From Nephromyces sp. MM_2019 (Eukaryota > Apicomplexa > Aconoidasida > Nephromycida), in contig JADHZB010001898.1 of NCBI GenBank assembly GCA_015657535.1, positions 2,459 to 19,559 of the forward strand: a DNA stretch of 17,101 bases, read 5' to 3'. The translations under genes were made by a program, and so were the position numbers. The notes under the pieces were generated by a model. The model did no database searches. It was not told the DNA's origin and saw only the letters and a list, made by a program, of their open reading frames with translations. Positions 1-9,514 of this stretch are shown here, in pieces (within the stretch, counting starts at the first letter, position 1; every line of letters starts with the position of its first letter).

Positions 1-57
1 TACACACACATATACACACACATATACACACACATATACACACACATATACACACAC
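1..57. repeat. 12-bp tandem repeat (tatacacacaca)
   Basis: The unit tatacacacaca is repeated almost perfectly about 4.7 times from the left edge. It is followed by irregular CA-rich DNA and a pure (CA)n run at about 117-150. Read on the minus strand it is TG-rich and lies just downstream of the splice donor of the SUMO-protease exon at 170-280, so it is intronic for that gene. Confidence 0.9.
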
Positions 58-115
58 TCAACCACATGCACCCACACAAACACGCACACTCACCCACATG
101 CATCCACACCTATAT

Positions 116-154
<39 letters not shown>

Positions 155-169
155 TACATAATGACTCAC

Positions 170-782
170 ATCATTCCTTTCTCTAGTTGATACCGATTCC
201 TAGCCTGCAGAACTTCCATCCAAAAGTTTATTACTTCGTCATTAAGCCAACGACCGGGAAGCAAGCAGCAGATATCTCCACTAAGTGTAAACAGTATAAG
301 ATAAGAGTACAATAAAAGGAGAGCTTGAAGATGATACACACACAAATATACCCACACACAAATATACCCACACACACTCACACATGCTCACCCAGATATC
401 GAATAGATCGTCCGTTTAAAAAGAAAAAAAGTAGATTTCCCCATTTTTGATGAAAATATCTACAAACGACAGCTTTTATCGCAACACACATACATTTTTG
501 AGCCGCAAAAAACACACACACACATCCAAATTTCAGCGTAAAATGCAGGAAAATACCCACGTGAAGGTGCATAAGAAGGTAGTTATTTGTTTCAGCTACA
601 AACTAGAGTTTAAGCGATTGCAAATTTCTACTGAAAAGACAAGAAAAAAGGGAAAAACCAAGCATATTGGCACACACACACGCTGCTTTTTTGTACATGA
701 TGGTGTACGTAAAAACGTCGTGAAGTCCTTCATTTTATTCCATTAGGAATTTATCATCTTTCCTAAAAGAAAAAAAAAAAAA

Positions 783-825
<43 letters not shown>

Positions 826-2074
826 ACACCCACACACACCCACACACACCCACACACCCACACACCCACACACACACCCACACACACACACACACACACA
901 TCCACACACACACACACCCACACCCACACACCCACACACACACACCAACACACACACACCAACACACAGTAGAAATATAACTTCATTTAGGAGTTCTTAA
1001 TCGAAGGAAGAATAGGGCAGCAAAAATTAGAATTTGTGGAAATTTGAAGAAAGATGAGGGAAGAGCAGTGAGAAAAGCAGAGAGAAGAGGAGGGAGATGA
1101 GGAGGTAAAAAGGAGGATTTTGATAAAATTTGATAAAAAATTTTCCCTTTCCTCCTCATCTCCCTCCTCTTCCCTCCTCCCCCACCGCTTCTTCCCTCTT
1201 CTTCCCCGAAATTCTTCATATATACGATGTATACGTTTTAAGAAGCAGGAAGAAGAGAATTTCACTTACTGTAGTAACTGGAGCCCAAACTTATCGATAA
1301 CTACATCACTCAATAGCCGAGAAATCTGCAGTTTACTCCAACCTTCAGTGAATTCTTCTGCGAAGAAGGGGATTTAGATGTTTTGAAGTGCAGCTACTAG
1401 CCATAAACTACAGTTAAGAGTTAAGCAAGAAAGTACTAACAGCCCAACTACTGTAGGCTTTACTAGGAGAAAACAGTGAAAAAAGTGCTTTTCAGCGAAT
1501 AAAAGCACATATTTTGCCTTTGAAGAAGAGAATTTCCATACAAAAATACAGAAACAATGAATATGTGAGATTTTGTGTACGCAACTTCTTCTTTAAAGGC
1601 AGAAAATACGAGAAATCACAACGGTTTGATGAAATTCTGGGAATATGCAGTAAAACATTCAAGCAAAAGGTGCAAGAAGAAAGAAAAAGAAGAGCTCGAA
1701 AGTCGAAAAACCCACTTTCCCACATTTCGCTCAAAAAAGCATCTGCATCCTCGTTCTTTATTCTGTTAAGAAACTTCACATACACAAGACATTGCTTGTA
1801 ACGTTGCATAATCGCCAATATATCACCATCCTTGCGAGTATACTCTGCACACGCAGATAATCCAAAAGAGAACGTATTTTAGTAAGGCTTAAGGCTTTCG
1901 TATCTCACCTAATGTACATGGTAAGCTCTTCTTTTTCACCTCATCTGCATGTGTGTGCTGCTCGTCTTCCAATTCACTCAAACGTAGGATATCTCTTCTT
2001 CTGAGTAATATGTGCGCGAAGAGGTTTTTATTAATATCAAAAGAATCTTGTGAAAATATGCAAAAAAAATTCAT
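170..2074 (-). CDS. Ulp1/SENP-type SUMO protease, partial (N-terminal part, four exons)
   Basis: Ulp1/SENP cysteine proteases mature SUMO precursors and remove SUMO from target proteins. In transcript order the exons are 2046-1909, 1844-1716, 1357-1270 and 280-170. All junctions keep the frame (phases 1, 1, 2, 2), with donors gtgaga, gtgggt, gtaagt and gtgagt. The last exon encodes GRWLNDEVINFWMEVLQAR, the conserved Ulp1 motif at the start of the catalytic domain (family form W-LND-x-I-N-F/Y-x-M). It is preceded by FGLQLLHGDICCL, which fits the segment before that motif in SENP proteins. The catalytic His, Asp and Cys would lie in exons beyond the left edge. The start is uncertain. An in-frame ATG at 2072-2074 gives MNFFCIF, but a splice acceptor ending at 2047 (cacaag) is equally possible, with a more upstream first exon. 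The stretch around residues 20-45 (LSELEDEQHTHADEVKKK) is charged. The family call is confident; the N-terminal gene model is moderate. Confidence 0.8.
783..970. repeat. CA-rich microsatellite inside a SUMO-protease intron
   Basis: A pure (CA)n run of about 20 units at 783-822 is followed by degenerate cacacccacac repeats to about 970. The tract lies in the 989-nt intron between the exons at 1270-1357 and 170-280, and is TG in the sense of that gene. Cys/Val-rich minus-strand reading frames through it are artefacts of the repeat. Confidence 0.9.
1084..1172. repeat. 22-bp perfect inverted repeat with 45-nt loop
   Basis: Positions 1084-1105 (gaagaggagggagatgagga plus gg) are exactly complementary to 1151-1172 (cctcctcatctccctcctct plus tc). 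The A/T-rich loop is 1106-1150. The element lies in the intron of the minus-strand SUMO-protease gene, about 90 nt from the acceptor-side exon. It could form a stable RNA hairpin, or be the trace of a small inverted-repeat element. No transposase or target-site duplication was seen. Confidence 0.85.
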
Positions 2075-2086
2075 TTCTTAGGGAAT

Positions 2087-2275
2087 TTTAGAAGAAGAGG
2101 GGAAGGAATATGATGAAGATGATGATGAAGATGAAGTTGAAGATGAAAAAAAGCATAGGAAGATGATGATGAAGAAGATGAATATGAACTTGGTGATGAT
2201 GAAGAAAGCTTAGAAGCTCCAAGCATCACTTTCTCACCTATTAGAATGTCTGGTAGACTGAAGAACCGAGCTTTC
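2087..2275 (+). other. Acidic GAT/GAA-repeat region, possible coding exon, strand unresolved
   Basis: The plus strand reads as Asp/Glu-rich peptide in two frames. One runs EEEGKEYDEDDDEDEVEDE from about 2091. The other begins after a possible acceptor (catag) near 2158 and continues as GDDEESLEAPSITFSPIRMS, ending RLKNRAFV and a stop. The opposite strand carries an equally plausible exon at 2296-2238 (acceptor ttctgcag, donor gtgaga, peptide EGLVSSHESSVLQSTRHSN). Both cannot be right in the same transcript. Acidic tails of this kind occur in histone chaperones and ribosome-biogenesis factors, but nothing here identifies a family. Confidence 0.35.
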
Positions 2276-2370
2276 GTGTGAAGATACTAAACCCTCCTGC
2301 AGAAACATCAAACACACATATCAGAAGCAAGGTTGAAGACGCACAAGAAGAGCTACACACACATACCAGC

Positions 2371-2438
2371 AGCGAGCTAATGAAGAGCAAAACAAGATGC
2401 TATACAAAAGCATTAACTTCAAGCAGATTCTATGGGGG
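2371..2438 (+). CDS. Candidate internal exon of an unknown plus-strand gene
   Basis: A possible exon lies between an acceptor (cacacacataccag) and a donor (gtaaaa). It reads RANEEQNKMLYKSINFKQIL, then WG. The composition is typical of real coding sequence and unlike the surrounding repeats. I could not connect it in phase to a neighbouring exon, and the minus strand across it is also open. It may belong with the acidic region upstream. The family is unrecognised. Confidence 0.35.
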
Positions 2439-2757
2439 TAAAAGATAGTATGAGAAGCGTTTACCAATGAAAGAACCCCCCGCTTCTTATCCATACACAT
2501 AAACACACAGATGGATACATACGCAGGTTGATAGACATACATTGAAATCAACTGAAACTCATACACGAACTCACAGATGTCCTACACACAGATACAGACG
2601 CGCACACAGATATAGATGCGCACACAGATACACACAGGTGCGCAAAAACACTCAAGCATATTCACACATTTAAAAATCCTCACTCACACACACTCACACC
2701 CACACACACACACACTCACACCCACATACACACACACTCACACACTTCAATACTCAC

Positions 2758-2898
2758 TCTGGTTTCTTCTTCTCCCTTAGAATGCGATTCTCCTTCATGC
2801 TCTGCATTACTAGCTGAGTTATCTATGAAAGAGTAGAGATTCTGAATCAGCTGAGGTAGAAACTTCAGTGGTAGATAATAAGAACGAGCCTCCATCAT
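2758..2898 (-). CDS. Candidate first exon of an unknown minus-strand protein
   Basis: The reading frame opens with MM-EARSYYLPLKFLPQLIQ (ATG at 2896-2898; a second Met follows directly) and ends exactly at a perfect donor, gtgagt, after 47 codons in phase 0. The second half (NAEHEGESHSKGEEETR) is polar and acidic. A phase-compatible next exon exists at 2238-2296. Beyond that, the link to the SUMO-protease exons fails by phase, so it may be a separate gene or the protease N-terminus with an exon I missed. No domain is recognised. Confidence 0.45.
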
Positions 2899-2949
2899 TC
2901 TTCAACGCCGTAAAAAAAAGTTAAACACACACACTTACTTCTTCAAATG

Positions 2950-3660
2950 ACCGTGGGTGTCCCTGTGTGTATGTTGGTGTGGGTGAGTGTGTGTGTGTCT
3001 CAATTAGTGTGTTTATCCATTCGTGTATCAACTTTTGTGTCTCTAAAAATGTGTGCTTGTGTGTGCATCAAAATTTGCATGTGTGCTCTGCTCCTCTTCA
3101 TAAACATCTGTGTGCTTTCACCACCTCTTTCAGTAAAAATGTGTGTGATTCCCCTGGATGTGAGAAAGATCAAAGACATTGATGCAATACTTCAACTACA
3201 CACACTTATGGCGTGCAGATCCGCGAAAAAACGCTAAACTTCCGTTTAGAATATCCGCGATTAGATGAAGATGTTTGCGTGTATGTACACCGCAAGAGGC
3301 GGGAAAACTTCTTCAATTTCTCTGGAATTCGCTTCTTTTCGAAGCAAAAATGGATCTCCTTACATCTTCACCGGCAATGAGCACTCAGCGGTTTTCTTCA
3401 TTTTTCTCACTTTTTATCCAGAAAAACCACTGCATTTTGTATCATCATTGGCATATATATGGAGCCGGGGTGAGCAAAGAAGCAGCAGGAATTTGGTCAA
3501 AAAAAATGAGCATTTGCAGAAAAAACTTCGAACTTCAACAAAAAAACCAAGAACTCCAACAAAAACACCCCATTTCCCACCAAACGATGAAAAATTTATC
3601 CCAAAAAACAAAATTCAGGATTTCTAACAAAATAATGAAGCAAAACTAAAGGTTTCCCAA
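2950..3660. other. Stretch without an assignable gene
   Basis: From 2950 to 3130 the plus strand is TG-rich and gives only Cys/Val low-complexity frames. Around 3265-3650 two overlapping plus-strand frames are open. One contains EAGKLLQFLWNSLLFEAKMD; the other contains LEFASFRSKNGSPYIFTGNE. From about 3510 the sequence degenerates into an A-rich repeat (aactccaacaaaaacacc-like). A gtcaaaaaaaatgagc-type low-complexity context and the lack of clear splice signals prevented any gene model. Confidence 0.4.
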
Positions 3661-4790
3661 ATGATGAAGCAAAATCACGACAAAATAAGTAAAAATCCAT
3701 GGATTTTCTTCATTTTTCCTTCTTTTTTAGATATTTTTCTAGAGGATGTATAATGTGTGCATATAGGTTTCAACGTAGAAGAATACAGAAAAAAAGACGA
3801 TTTCTAAGAAGAGGAGGAGACGGTAAAAGAAGAGCAATAAAATAGCGGAAAAGAGAGATTTCTGAGCTTTGCAGGCAAATTACCGCTAAAAGCTCCTCAA
3901 CTTCGTCTTCATCCTACAATCTGGAAGATACAAAACTTTTCAACATTTTTTACTTCATTTCGCGAAATTTTTTGTAAAGGCGGAAGCTTAATATGTGTGA
4001 AGATATTTAGGTTTTAGTACAGGATGTCAATTGCTTCACAGATCTTAACACTATTCGGGGTGATGAGGGTGTGTGTGTGAGGTGATGAGGGTGTGTGTGA
4101 GGTGATCCGCGTGTGTGCGCGGGGGGTGAGCGAGGTGATGAGGGTCTGTGTGCGCGTGTGTCCACAAGCTGTGCCCGCCTTATGTTTATTTGATGCATCT
4201 TCCGCATTCGTATCTCAGCAGATGAAAAAATGAGGTTACCACACACACAAACTCCATGACAAGTGCCCACCACACACACACACAATGCGCTTACCCCCCC
4301 ACGCACGCGTACGCACTTACCTCACCCTTACACACACACAATCCCCCCGCAGGAGCTCACCAGCATAGTAACAACTCCCTCCATCAGCCGCTTCAAACGC
4401 TTTCCAAAGCGACCCAATAAATTTCATCAGAAAACCACAAAAATTCCATCATTTCGCTCAAAATTTTAAGAAGAAAAGCTACCTCTTCTTCGTCCTTCAT
4501 CTTCCTTTTCTTCCTCCTTGATCTTCCTCCTCTAATTCTTCTTCATCCTTTACATGGTGAATTTTAGAGAAAACTCTGCCATTCCTTTCTCTTTTTCATT
4601 TCACTTTGAAGCTCCTCATGAGAATGATGTTTAATAGGCTTCATCTTCAAGGAAATTTCATGCATTTTTTTGGTTTTATTTGCATCTTCAAGTAATTTTT
4701 TTGCCTGGGTGCTGCTCTGCTTCAAAAAACCTACTTTGGTGCTATTTGGAGCTTTTTTTGATGATTTTGGAGGGGAAAAAGTTGTGAAAA
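3661..4790 (-). other. Possible multi-exon lysine/glutamate-rich minus-strand gene, head-to-head with NSA2
   Basis: Several minus-strand pieces have coding character. The longest is an open frame at about 4765-4574 (VGFLKQSSTQAKKLLEDANK ... HHSHEELQSEMKKRKEW). Others are a Lys-rich piece ending KMKDEEE before gtagct (about 4485), RLKRLMEGVVTML before the donor gtgagc (about 4362), IRMRKMHQINIRRAQL (about 4219-4172) and DEDEVEELLA before gtaatt (about 3912-3883). Together they suggest a coiled-coil, basic protein. Joins and start are unproven. The longest frame has an ATG at 4821 inside NSA2 exon 1 on the other strand, so its true start is probably downstream or in an exon I cannot see. The family is not recognised. 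Confidence 0.35.
4058..4160. repeat. Imperfect 20-bp tandem repeat (ggtgatgagggtgtgtgtga)
   Basis: Three to four copies of ggtgatgagggtgtgtgtga are seen, the third and fourth diverged (ggtgatccgcgtgtgtgcgc and the copy from 4133). It is a minisatellite built from TG repeats, in a region without a firm gene. Confidence 0.8.
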
Positions 4791-4791
4791 A

Positions 4792-7700
4792 ATGCCGCAA
4801 AACGAATATATTGAGCTCCACCAGAAGCGCTTTGGGCGCCGGTTGGATTTTGAAGAGAAGAAGTAAGTTTTTGGCTGTTTTTCGCAGCTTTTTGCTGTTT
4901 TGTTACTGTTTTTGGCGATTTTTCGCCCCCTTTACGCTGCTTTTGGCGCTTTTTGCTGCTCTTCGCTGTTTCCCCTCCCCTTTTCTCCCTATGCTCGTTT
5001 CTTTGCTTTTAACTTGTGGCGCGCTCTGTGTGGACACCGCGTCTTCTTCTATTGTCTTAAACTGAGGCAAATTTACCGGGAAAATGCCGCTACTGTGGGT
5101 GATGCCACAGCTTCTTGCGCTTCAGTGATAGTGTTTTTAGCGCGAATTTTTATGCTTTTTAGGCAGAAATTTACGATTTTTCATTTTCTCTTCAATTTTT
5201 ATCTTTGAGCTTCTCTTTTACGATTTCTTTAGGAGGAAGAAGGATGCTCGGTTACACCATAGAATCGCTAATAAAGCGCATAAATTGCGCGGTATTAAGG
5301 CGAAAATCTTCAATCAAAAGCGCTACACGGAGAAAGCGGAGATGAAGAAGAGGTAGTTTGACGTTTTCAATTGGAAAAAGCGACTTTTCTGATGTTTTTT
5401 GTAAAATTGAGAATTTGTGGTGATTTTATTGTTCAGATGTTGGTTTCAGGAGTTTTTGGTGTTTGGGATATATGTGTGTTTTTAGGATGTGTGTGTTTGG
5501 GGTATGTTTTTTGGGGGGGCTTGTGCGCCTGTGTTTAGGGTGTTTGTGTGTTTTGGGCTTTTGTTTGTTTGATGTGTGTGCGCCCAAATTTTCTGAGTTA
5601 AATTATGTGTGCGTGTGTATGTTTGAGTTTTGTGTGTGCTTCAATTGCTTGTGTGTGGATGAATTTTTTCCTTGTGATTTGCTTGCACTATAAGCTTATA
5701 GCTGCATTCGTTATGAAATGTTGTATTTTGGGACGCACGCGCACACACACACGCGAACACTGATACGCACACAGATGCACATACACAGATAAACACGCAA
5801 AGGTGCACATGCAAACGGATACACATGCTCAACTATGCATTCACATCCATGCACACACACAGATACACACGCAGATACACACACAAATCCACCCATACAC
5901 AAAGATTCCCACATACATCCACAATAAATTCCGCCCACACACACATTCCCACACACCTAAAGTCAAGGTGACTTTAAAACTCTAGCACTCTACGCACACG
6001 AGTATGTGCATCATATAAATGGACTGTGCACACACATGTTAACGCCTTCAGCAAGAAGATTAACGAAGAGAAAGACGCATCTTCAAAGAGACCAGATGTA
6101 GCTCCTGATGGAGCCATCCCAGCGTATCTACACGACAGGGAAGGGGTATCCAGAACAAAGGTAATGAGAAAGGCAGCCTTTAGTGTGTGTGTTTTATGTG
6201 TGTCTTTTGTGTGTATGTGCTTTATGTGTTGTGTGTGTGTATCTTCATGGATTTCGTGTGGTTGTGCATGTTTTTCTCTATATATTGTGTGTGGGCCTGT
6301 ATCTCCATGGATTTATAGGTGTACAAGATCCCTTTTCATTGAATCGCTCCTTTCTGTGTCTGTGCGTGTGTGTTCCTTCGTGTGTATGTTTCCCTATGCT
6401 TATTTCTCTTTGTGCTTCTGTGTGTGTGTGTGTGTGTGTGCGTGTGTGTGTGTGTGTGCGTGTGTGTGTGTGTGTGTGCGTGTGTCTTGGGTTTTCGCTC
6501 TAAAGTTTCTAGTCTTTTCCTTCTCTTCTTCCTCTTCAAGGTACTAAGCAATATGATAAAACAGAAGCGTAAAGAGAAGGCTGGAAAGTGGCAGGTTCCT
6601 CTTCCTAAAGTGAAGGCGATGAATGAAGAGGAAATGTTTAAGATTATAAGAAGTGGAAAGAGAAAGAGTAAGAAGAGGAAACACACACAGGAGCTGTAGC
6701 CTTATGAGATGCTATGTGTGCGTGTGGTTTTTGGGGGTGTGTATGCGGGTATTTGTGTGTGAGTGTGTGTGTTGAGTATAAGCCTATACGTAATTTTTCC
6801 CTTTTTCTCTGTGTGTGCACTTTTTTATGTGAGCTGCGTGAGCCTTCATTGAAATAGCTCCCTTCATGTGTGTGTTGATGGAAAAATCTCGCTATGTAGT
6901 TCTTTTTTAGGCGTCTTGGTTTTGCCTGTCTAGTGTGTGTGCGAAAATTTACTTTGAATCATACATACCTCAGCACACAGGCATTTACGTACATTTGCAC
7001 ACACACGTGTGCGCCTACCGGCACCCCGATACGCATCTACGTGCCCTTGCAAACATGTGTGCACACATATCCGCACACACCACCCCTTCCCTATAGAGAA
7101 AGCATGGAAGAGGATGATCAATAAGGTAACATATGTGGGGGACAGCTTCACCAGAAAACCCCCCAAACTTGAGCGTTTTATAAGGCCTTCTGGGCTTCGA
7201 TTCAAGAAGGCACACATCACTCATCCTGAGCTTAAGGCTACCTTCTTATTAGATATAGTGGGTGTAAAGAAGAATCCTCAGTCTCATCTGTATACTTCTC
7301 TGGGAGTGATAACAAAGGGTATGGTGTGTGTGTGTGTGTGTGAGTGTGAGTGTGTGTGTGGGGAGGGGGCTGTGGGGGGTTGTTTGCAGTGTCTTGAGCT
7401 CTGTGATTAGTTTTTTTGGGGATTCCTGCGTGTGTGGGGGGGTATGCGAGTGTGAATAGGGAGGGGTTGGGTCGGGTGTATGTGGGTGTGTGTGTGTCTC
7501 TTTTTCGATTTGTCTGCATCTTTTTGTGTCCGTGTGTATCTGCCTGTGTGTTAGCTTTGATAGTAAAAATGTGTACTTTTGGGGCTCCAGCAAGTGTGTT
7601 GTGTGTGCATTCCGGTAGTTATACTGGGAAGTATTTGCTGGTTGATACACTGTGTGTTTATGTGCGTGTGTGCGTTGGTATTTCGGTGCGTTAATGTGTA

Positions 7701-8583
7701 TTTCTGTGGATTTGTTTTGGTATCTTTGTCTGTGTGGGTATTTCGGTGTGTTTATGTGTGTGCCCGATTCAACCCTCTAAGAAGCTTCTTATTATCGCAC
7801 TGGCTGTGTGTGTTAATTGCCTATTTAGGCAGCATACTGGAAGTAAATGTGAGCGAGCTAGGCTTAGTGACACAGACTGGCAAAGTTATTTGGGGTAAGC
7901 TTTCATGTTCATAACCCCCCTCTTTTTAGTGTGTGAAATCCGTTCGCACACACCACGGATTTTTTCACACAAAGTCAGAAGCATATGCACGCACACAGGC
8001 ATACAGACGCACACACACACGGAAACAAACACAGACGCATGGATACGCACACACATATTCGCTATTCTGTGGAGTGTAGAGCCTTTAGCATAAGTTTATG
8101 TAGATGTTGAATGCATCGCTGTATAGTGGTGTTTTGTTGGAATATGCCTATGTGTGTTGTGTGTCTATGCTTTTTGTGAGGGATTTGTGTGTGCGTGTGT
8201 GTGTGAGTGTGTATCTCTGTTTTCATCTGTTTCTGTGTGTGTGTATCAGCATATCTATGTATTTTTATCTATGTTTTTATGTGCTCCTCGGTATGTACCC
8301 TTGCCTACACTTGTGTGCGCATGCACACACACATGCTTTGGTATGTGCACCCAATTAGATCTGATTTCTGATGCTGCTCGCCTGTGTGTGTAGACGATCT
8401 GGCACCACTCTGTTGCTCAGTCAGTGAGTGTGTGGCTCGTTCGTAGCATTTTTTGGCTGCTGAAAGACGCGCATTTCCAATGTTAATTGCTGCCATCTTC
8501 TCGGTGTACGTACAGCCAAATACGCCCAGGTGACTAACAATCCCGAGATCGACGGGTGCATCAACGGTGTGCTGCTAGTCTGA
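4792..8583 (+). CDS. NSA2: NSA2, 60S ribosome biogenesis protein, complete, seven exons
   Basis: NSA2 (TINP1) is a nucleolar/nuclear assembly factor of pre-60S ribosomal particles, related to eS8, and needed for ITS2-stage maturation of 27S rRNA. The exons are 4792-4862, 5233-5352, 6052-6160, 6541-6667, 7097-7318, 7829-7894 and 8516-8583. All six junctions keep the frame (phases 2, 2, 0, 1, 1, 1) and the spliced CDS is 783 nt, 260 aa, the same as human NSA2. The start is fixed by the invariant N-terminus [19 protein letters not shown]. Hallmarks include [75 protein letters not shown] and the C-terminus [10 protein letters not shown]. Donors are gtaagt, gtagtt, gtaatg, gtaaga, gtatgg and gtaagc. 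One small deviation is WAKYAQ where most homologues have WGKYAQ, caused by the first two bases of the last exon. Introns of 370-699 nt, mostly TG/CA repeats, make up about 79% of the locus. Confidence 0.97.
4863..5232 (+). other. NSA2 intron 1, T-rich with tttttggcg-like repeats
   Basis: This 370-nt intron runs from gtaagt to ttctttag. Unlike the other NSA2 introns it has few TG dinucleotide runs. It consists of irregular gctttttgctgttt/tttttggcgattt repeats, which also create an open plus-strand frame without coding character. Confidence 0.85.
5353..6051 (+). repeat. NSA2 intron 2 with a 5' TG tract and a 3' CA tract
   Basis: TG-rich DNA occupies about 5470-5655 and CA-rich DNA about 5733-5965 of this 699-nt intron. 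The acceptor (gttaacgccttcag) has only a short pyrimidine stretch. Frames of Cys/Val or His/Thr through these tracts are not genes. Confidence 0.9.
6161..6540 (+). repeat. NSA2 intron 3, TG-rich throughout
   Basis: TG-rich DNA runs from 6184 to 6488 and includes a near-pure (TG)n run at 6419-6484 interrupted by single CG steps. A conventional polypyrimidine tract (ttttccttctcttcttcctcttcaag) precedes exon 4. Confidence 0.9.
6668..7096 (+). repeat. NSA2 intron 4, TG near the donor and CA near the acceptor
   Basis: TG repeats lie at about 6713-6776 and CA-rich sequence at about 6972-7082, followed by ccccttccctatag. This is the same 5' TG and 3' CA layout as intron 2. Confidence 0.88.
7319..7828 (+). 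repeat. NSA2 intron 5, TG-rich from the donor onward
   Basis: The donor gtatgg runs directly into a (TG)n tract at 7324-7360, and TG-rich DNA continues to about 7770. The acceptor is ttgcctatttag. Confidence 0.9.
7895..8515 (+). repeat. NSA2 intron 6, alternating CA and TG tracts
   Basis: CA-rich sequence at 7944-8056, TG-rich at 8145-8250, then a short CA run at 8318-8334. The acceptor gtgtacgtacag lacks a clear polypyrimidine tract. Confidence 0.88.
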
Positions 8584-8615
8584 AGAAGCCATAGTATATT
8601 CCCCTCTCCCTAAGA

Positions 8616-8717
8616 ATGACTTTAAAGCTCGCAGAGGATGTCTTCAAGTCGTTAGACTATATAGCCTTTGTGTGCGTGAAGAGAGCGTACGCAGGTCGAA
8701 AGCTTCTCTTTAAGTAG
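8616..8717 (+). CDS. Small plus-strand ORF or first exon, 32 bp after the NSA2 stop
   Basis: A 33-codon frame starts MTLKLAEDVFKSLDYIAFVC and ends GRKLLFK before TAG. Its composition is unlike the repeats. An alternative reading splices at AA|gtagcg (8715) to the excellent acceptor tttttctcttgttcag (8767), a 53-nt intron, keeping the frame into GVFP/SVFPRTDRC before the sequence dissolves into His/Thr repeat. It may be the first exon of the gene ending at 10110, an independent micro-ORF, or part of the NSA2 3' UTR. No family is recognised. Confidence 0.3.
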   Translation: MTLKLAEDVFKSLDYIAFVCVKRAYAGRKLLFK

Positions 8718-8769
8718 CGTCTTCACCAGAGAAAACTGGAGATTTTGACGTTTTTTCTCTTGTTCAGGA

Positions 8770-9514
8770 GTGTATTTCCACGCACAGATAGATGCTCACA
8801 CACACGCGCATATGGGGGGCACACACACAGTGTAGACACTATACACGCATACAGGCACGCAAATGGGCGCAGAGATATGCACACACACAAATACCCAGAT
8901 GCATACACACACGCAGATATTAGTAGCTATCCTTACACAGCTATATACACCCACGTATACACACTCGCACACACATACCCACACACACCGCCACATATCT
9001 CCCGGCACCCTATACGTAAGGCAGCTGAAGGCGCTCCAACACACAAGGCTGGGGTGTGGCTCTTTTTGAGAAACTCCCAGCAAGAAGGCAAACAGTCGCT
9101 CAAGCTTCAATGAAGGCAATCGCACGCCTTCTCTCTGAGTAACAACTTCAAAGACTACACCAACAAGTTCTAAGGGGTGTGCACACACAACTTCAAGAGG
9201 AATTGGGTTTCTATGGTATAGTGTGTTGACTTAGGTGGTTTTTCGCATGCAAAAAGTTGCACGAGTGTGTGGTGTGTGTGTGTGTTTATCTGCACTCTAG
9301 AAAGGCGAGTAGAGGGTTAGTCTTGAGTGTGCTGTTCGCCCGATTTGCTTCCTCCCACATCTCTGGATGTGGCTCACATAGGGATAGATTAGGCGTGTCT
9401 GTATGTGTGTGTGGCAGCCATTTACTGCCTTTGTGCTGTTGGTCTTGTGTGTTTGGGAACATGCTGAAGAGGGAGGTGTTTTGGATGTGTGGGATCCTTG
9501 TGTGTACGTGTGAG
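8770..9514. other. Repeat-rich spacer with ambiguous exon-like pieces
   Basis: Positions 8785-8995 are CA-rich. At 9021-9170 both strands read open. The minus strand gives LVGVVFEVVTQREGVRLPSL and on; the plus strand gives AAEGAPTHKAGVWLFLRNSQ and, after an in-frame TGA, AFSLSNNFKDYTNKF. At 9286-9365 the minus strand gives PEMWEEANRANSTLKTNPLL. A short plus frame VVFRMQKVAR at 9241-9270 lies between cttag and gtgtgt. None could be joined with confidence. Confidence 0.35.

Noticed and set aside
735..986. Long minus-strand frames rich in Cys, Val and Trp (MCWCVCVGVC type)
   Set aside because: They are translations of the CA microsatellite, open in all frames on both strands, and lie in an intron.
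5641..5985. His/Thr-rich and Cys/Val-rich frames on both strands
   Set aside because: They are repeat translations inside NSA2 intron 2, which is fixed by the exact NSA2 joins on either side.
6026..6547. 173-residue plus-strand frame starting at a GTG near 6026
   Set aside because: Only 6052-6160 is NSA2 exon 3. The rest is intron 3, since the next NSA2 residues are encoded from 6541.
9021..9170. TGA readthrough or reassigned TGA joining two plus-strand frames
   Set aside because: NSA2 ends normally at TGA and no firm exon contains an internal TGA, so a variant code is unsupported. Coincidental open frames are more likely.
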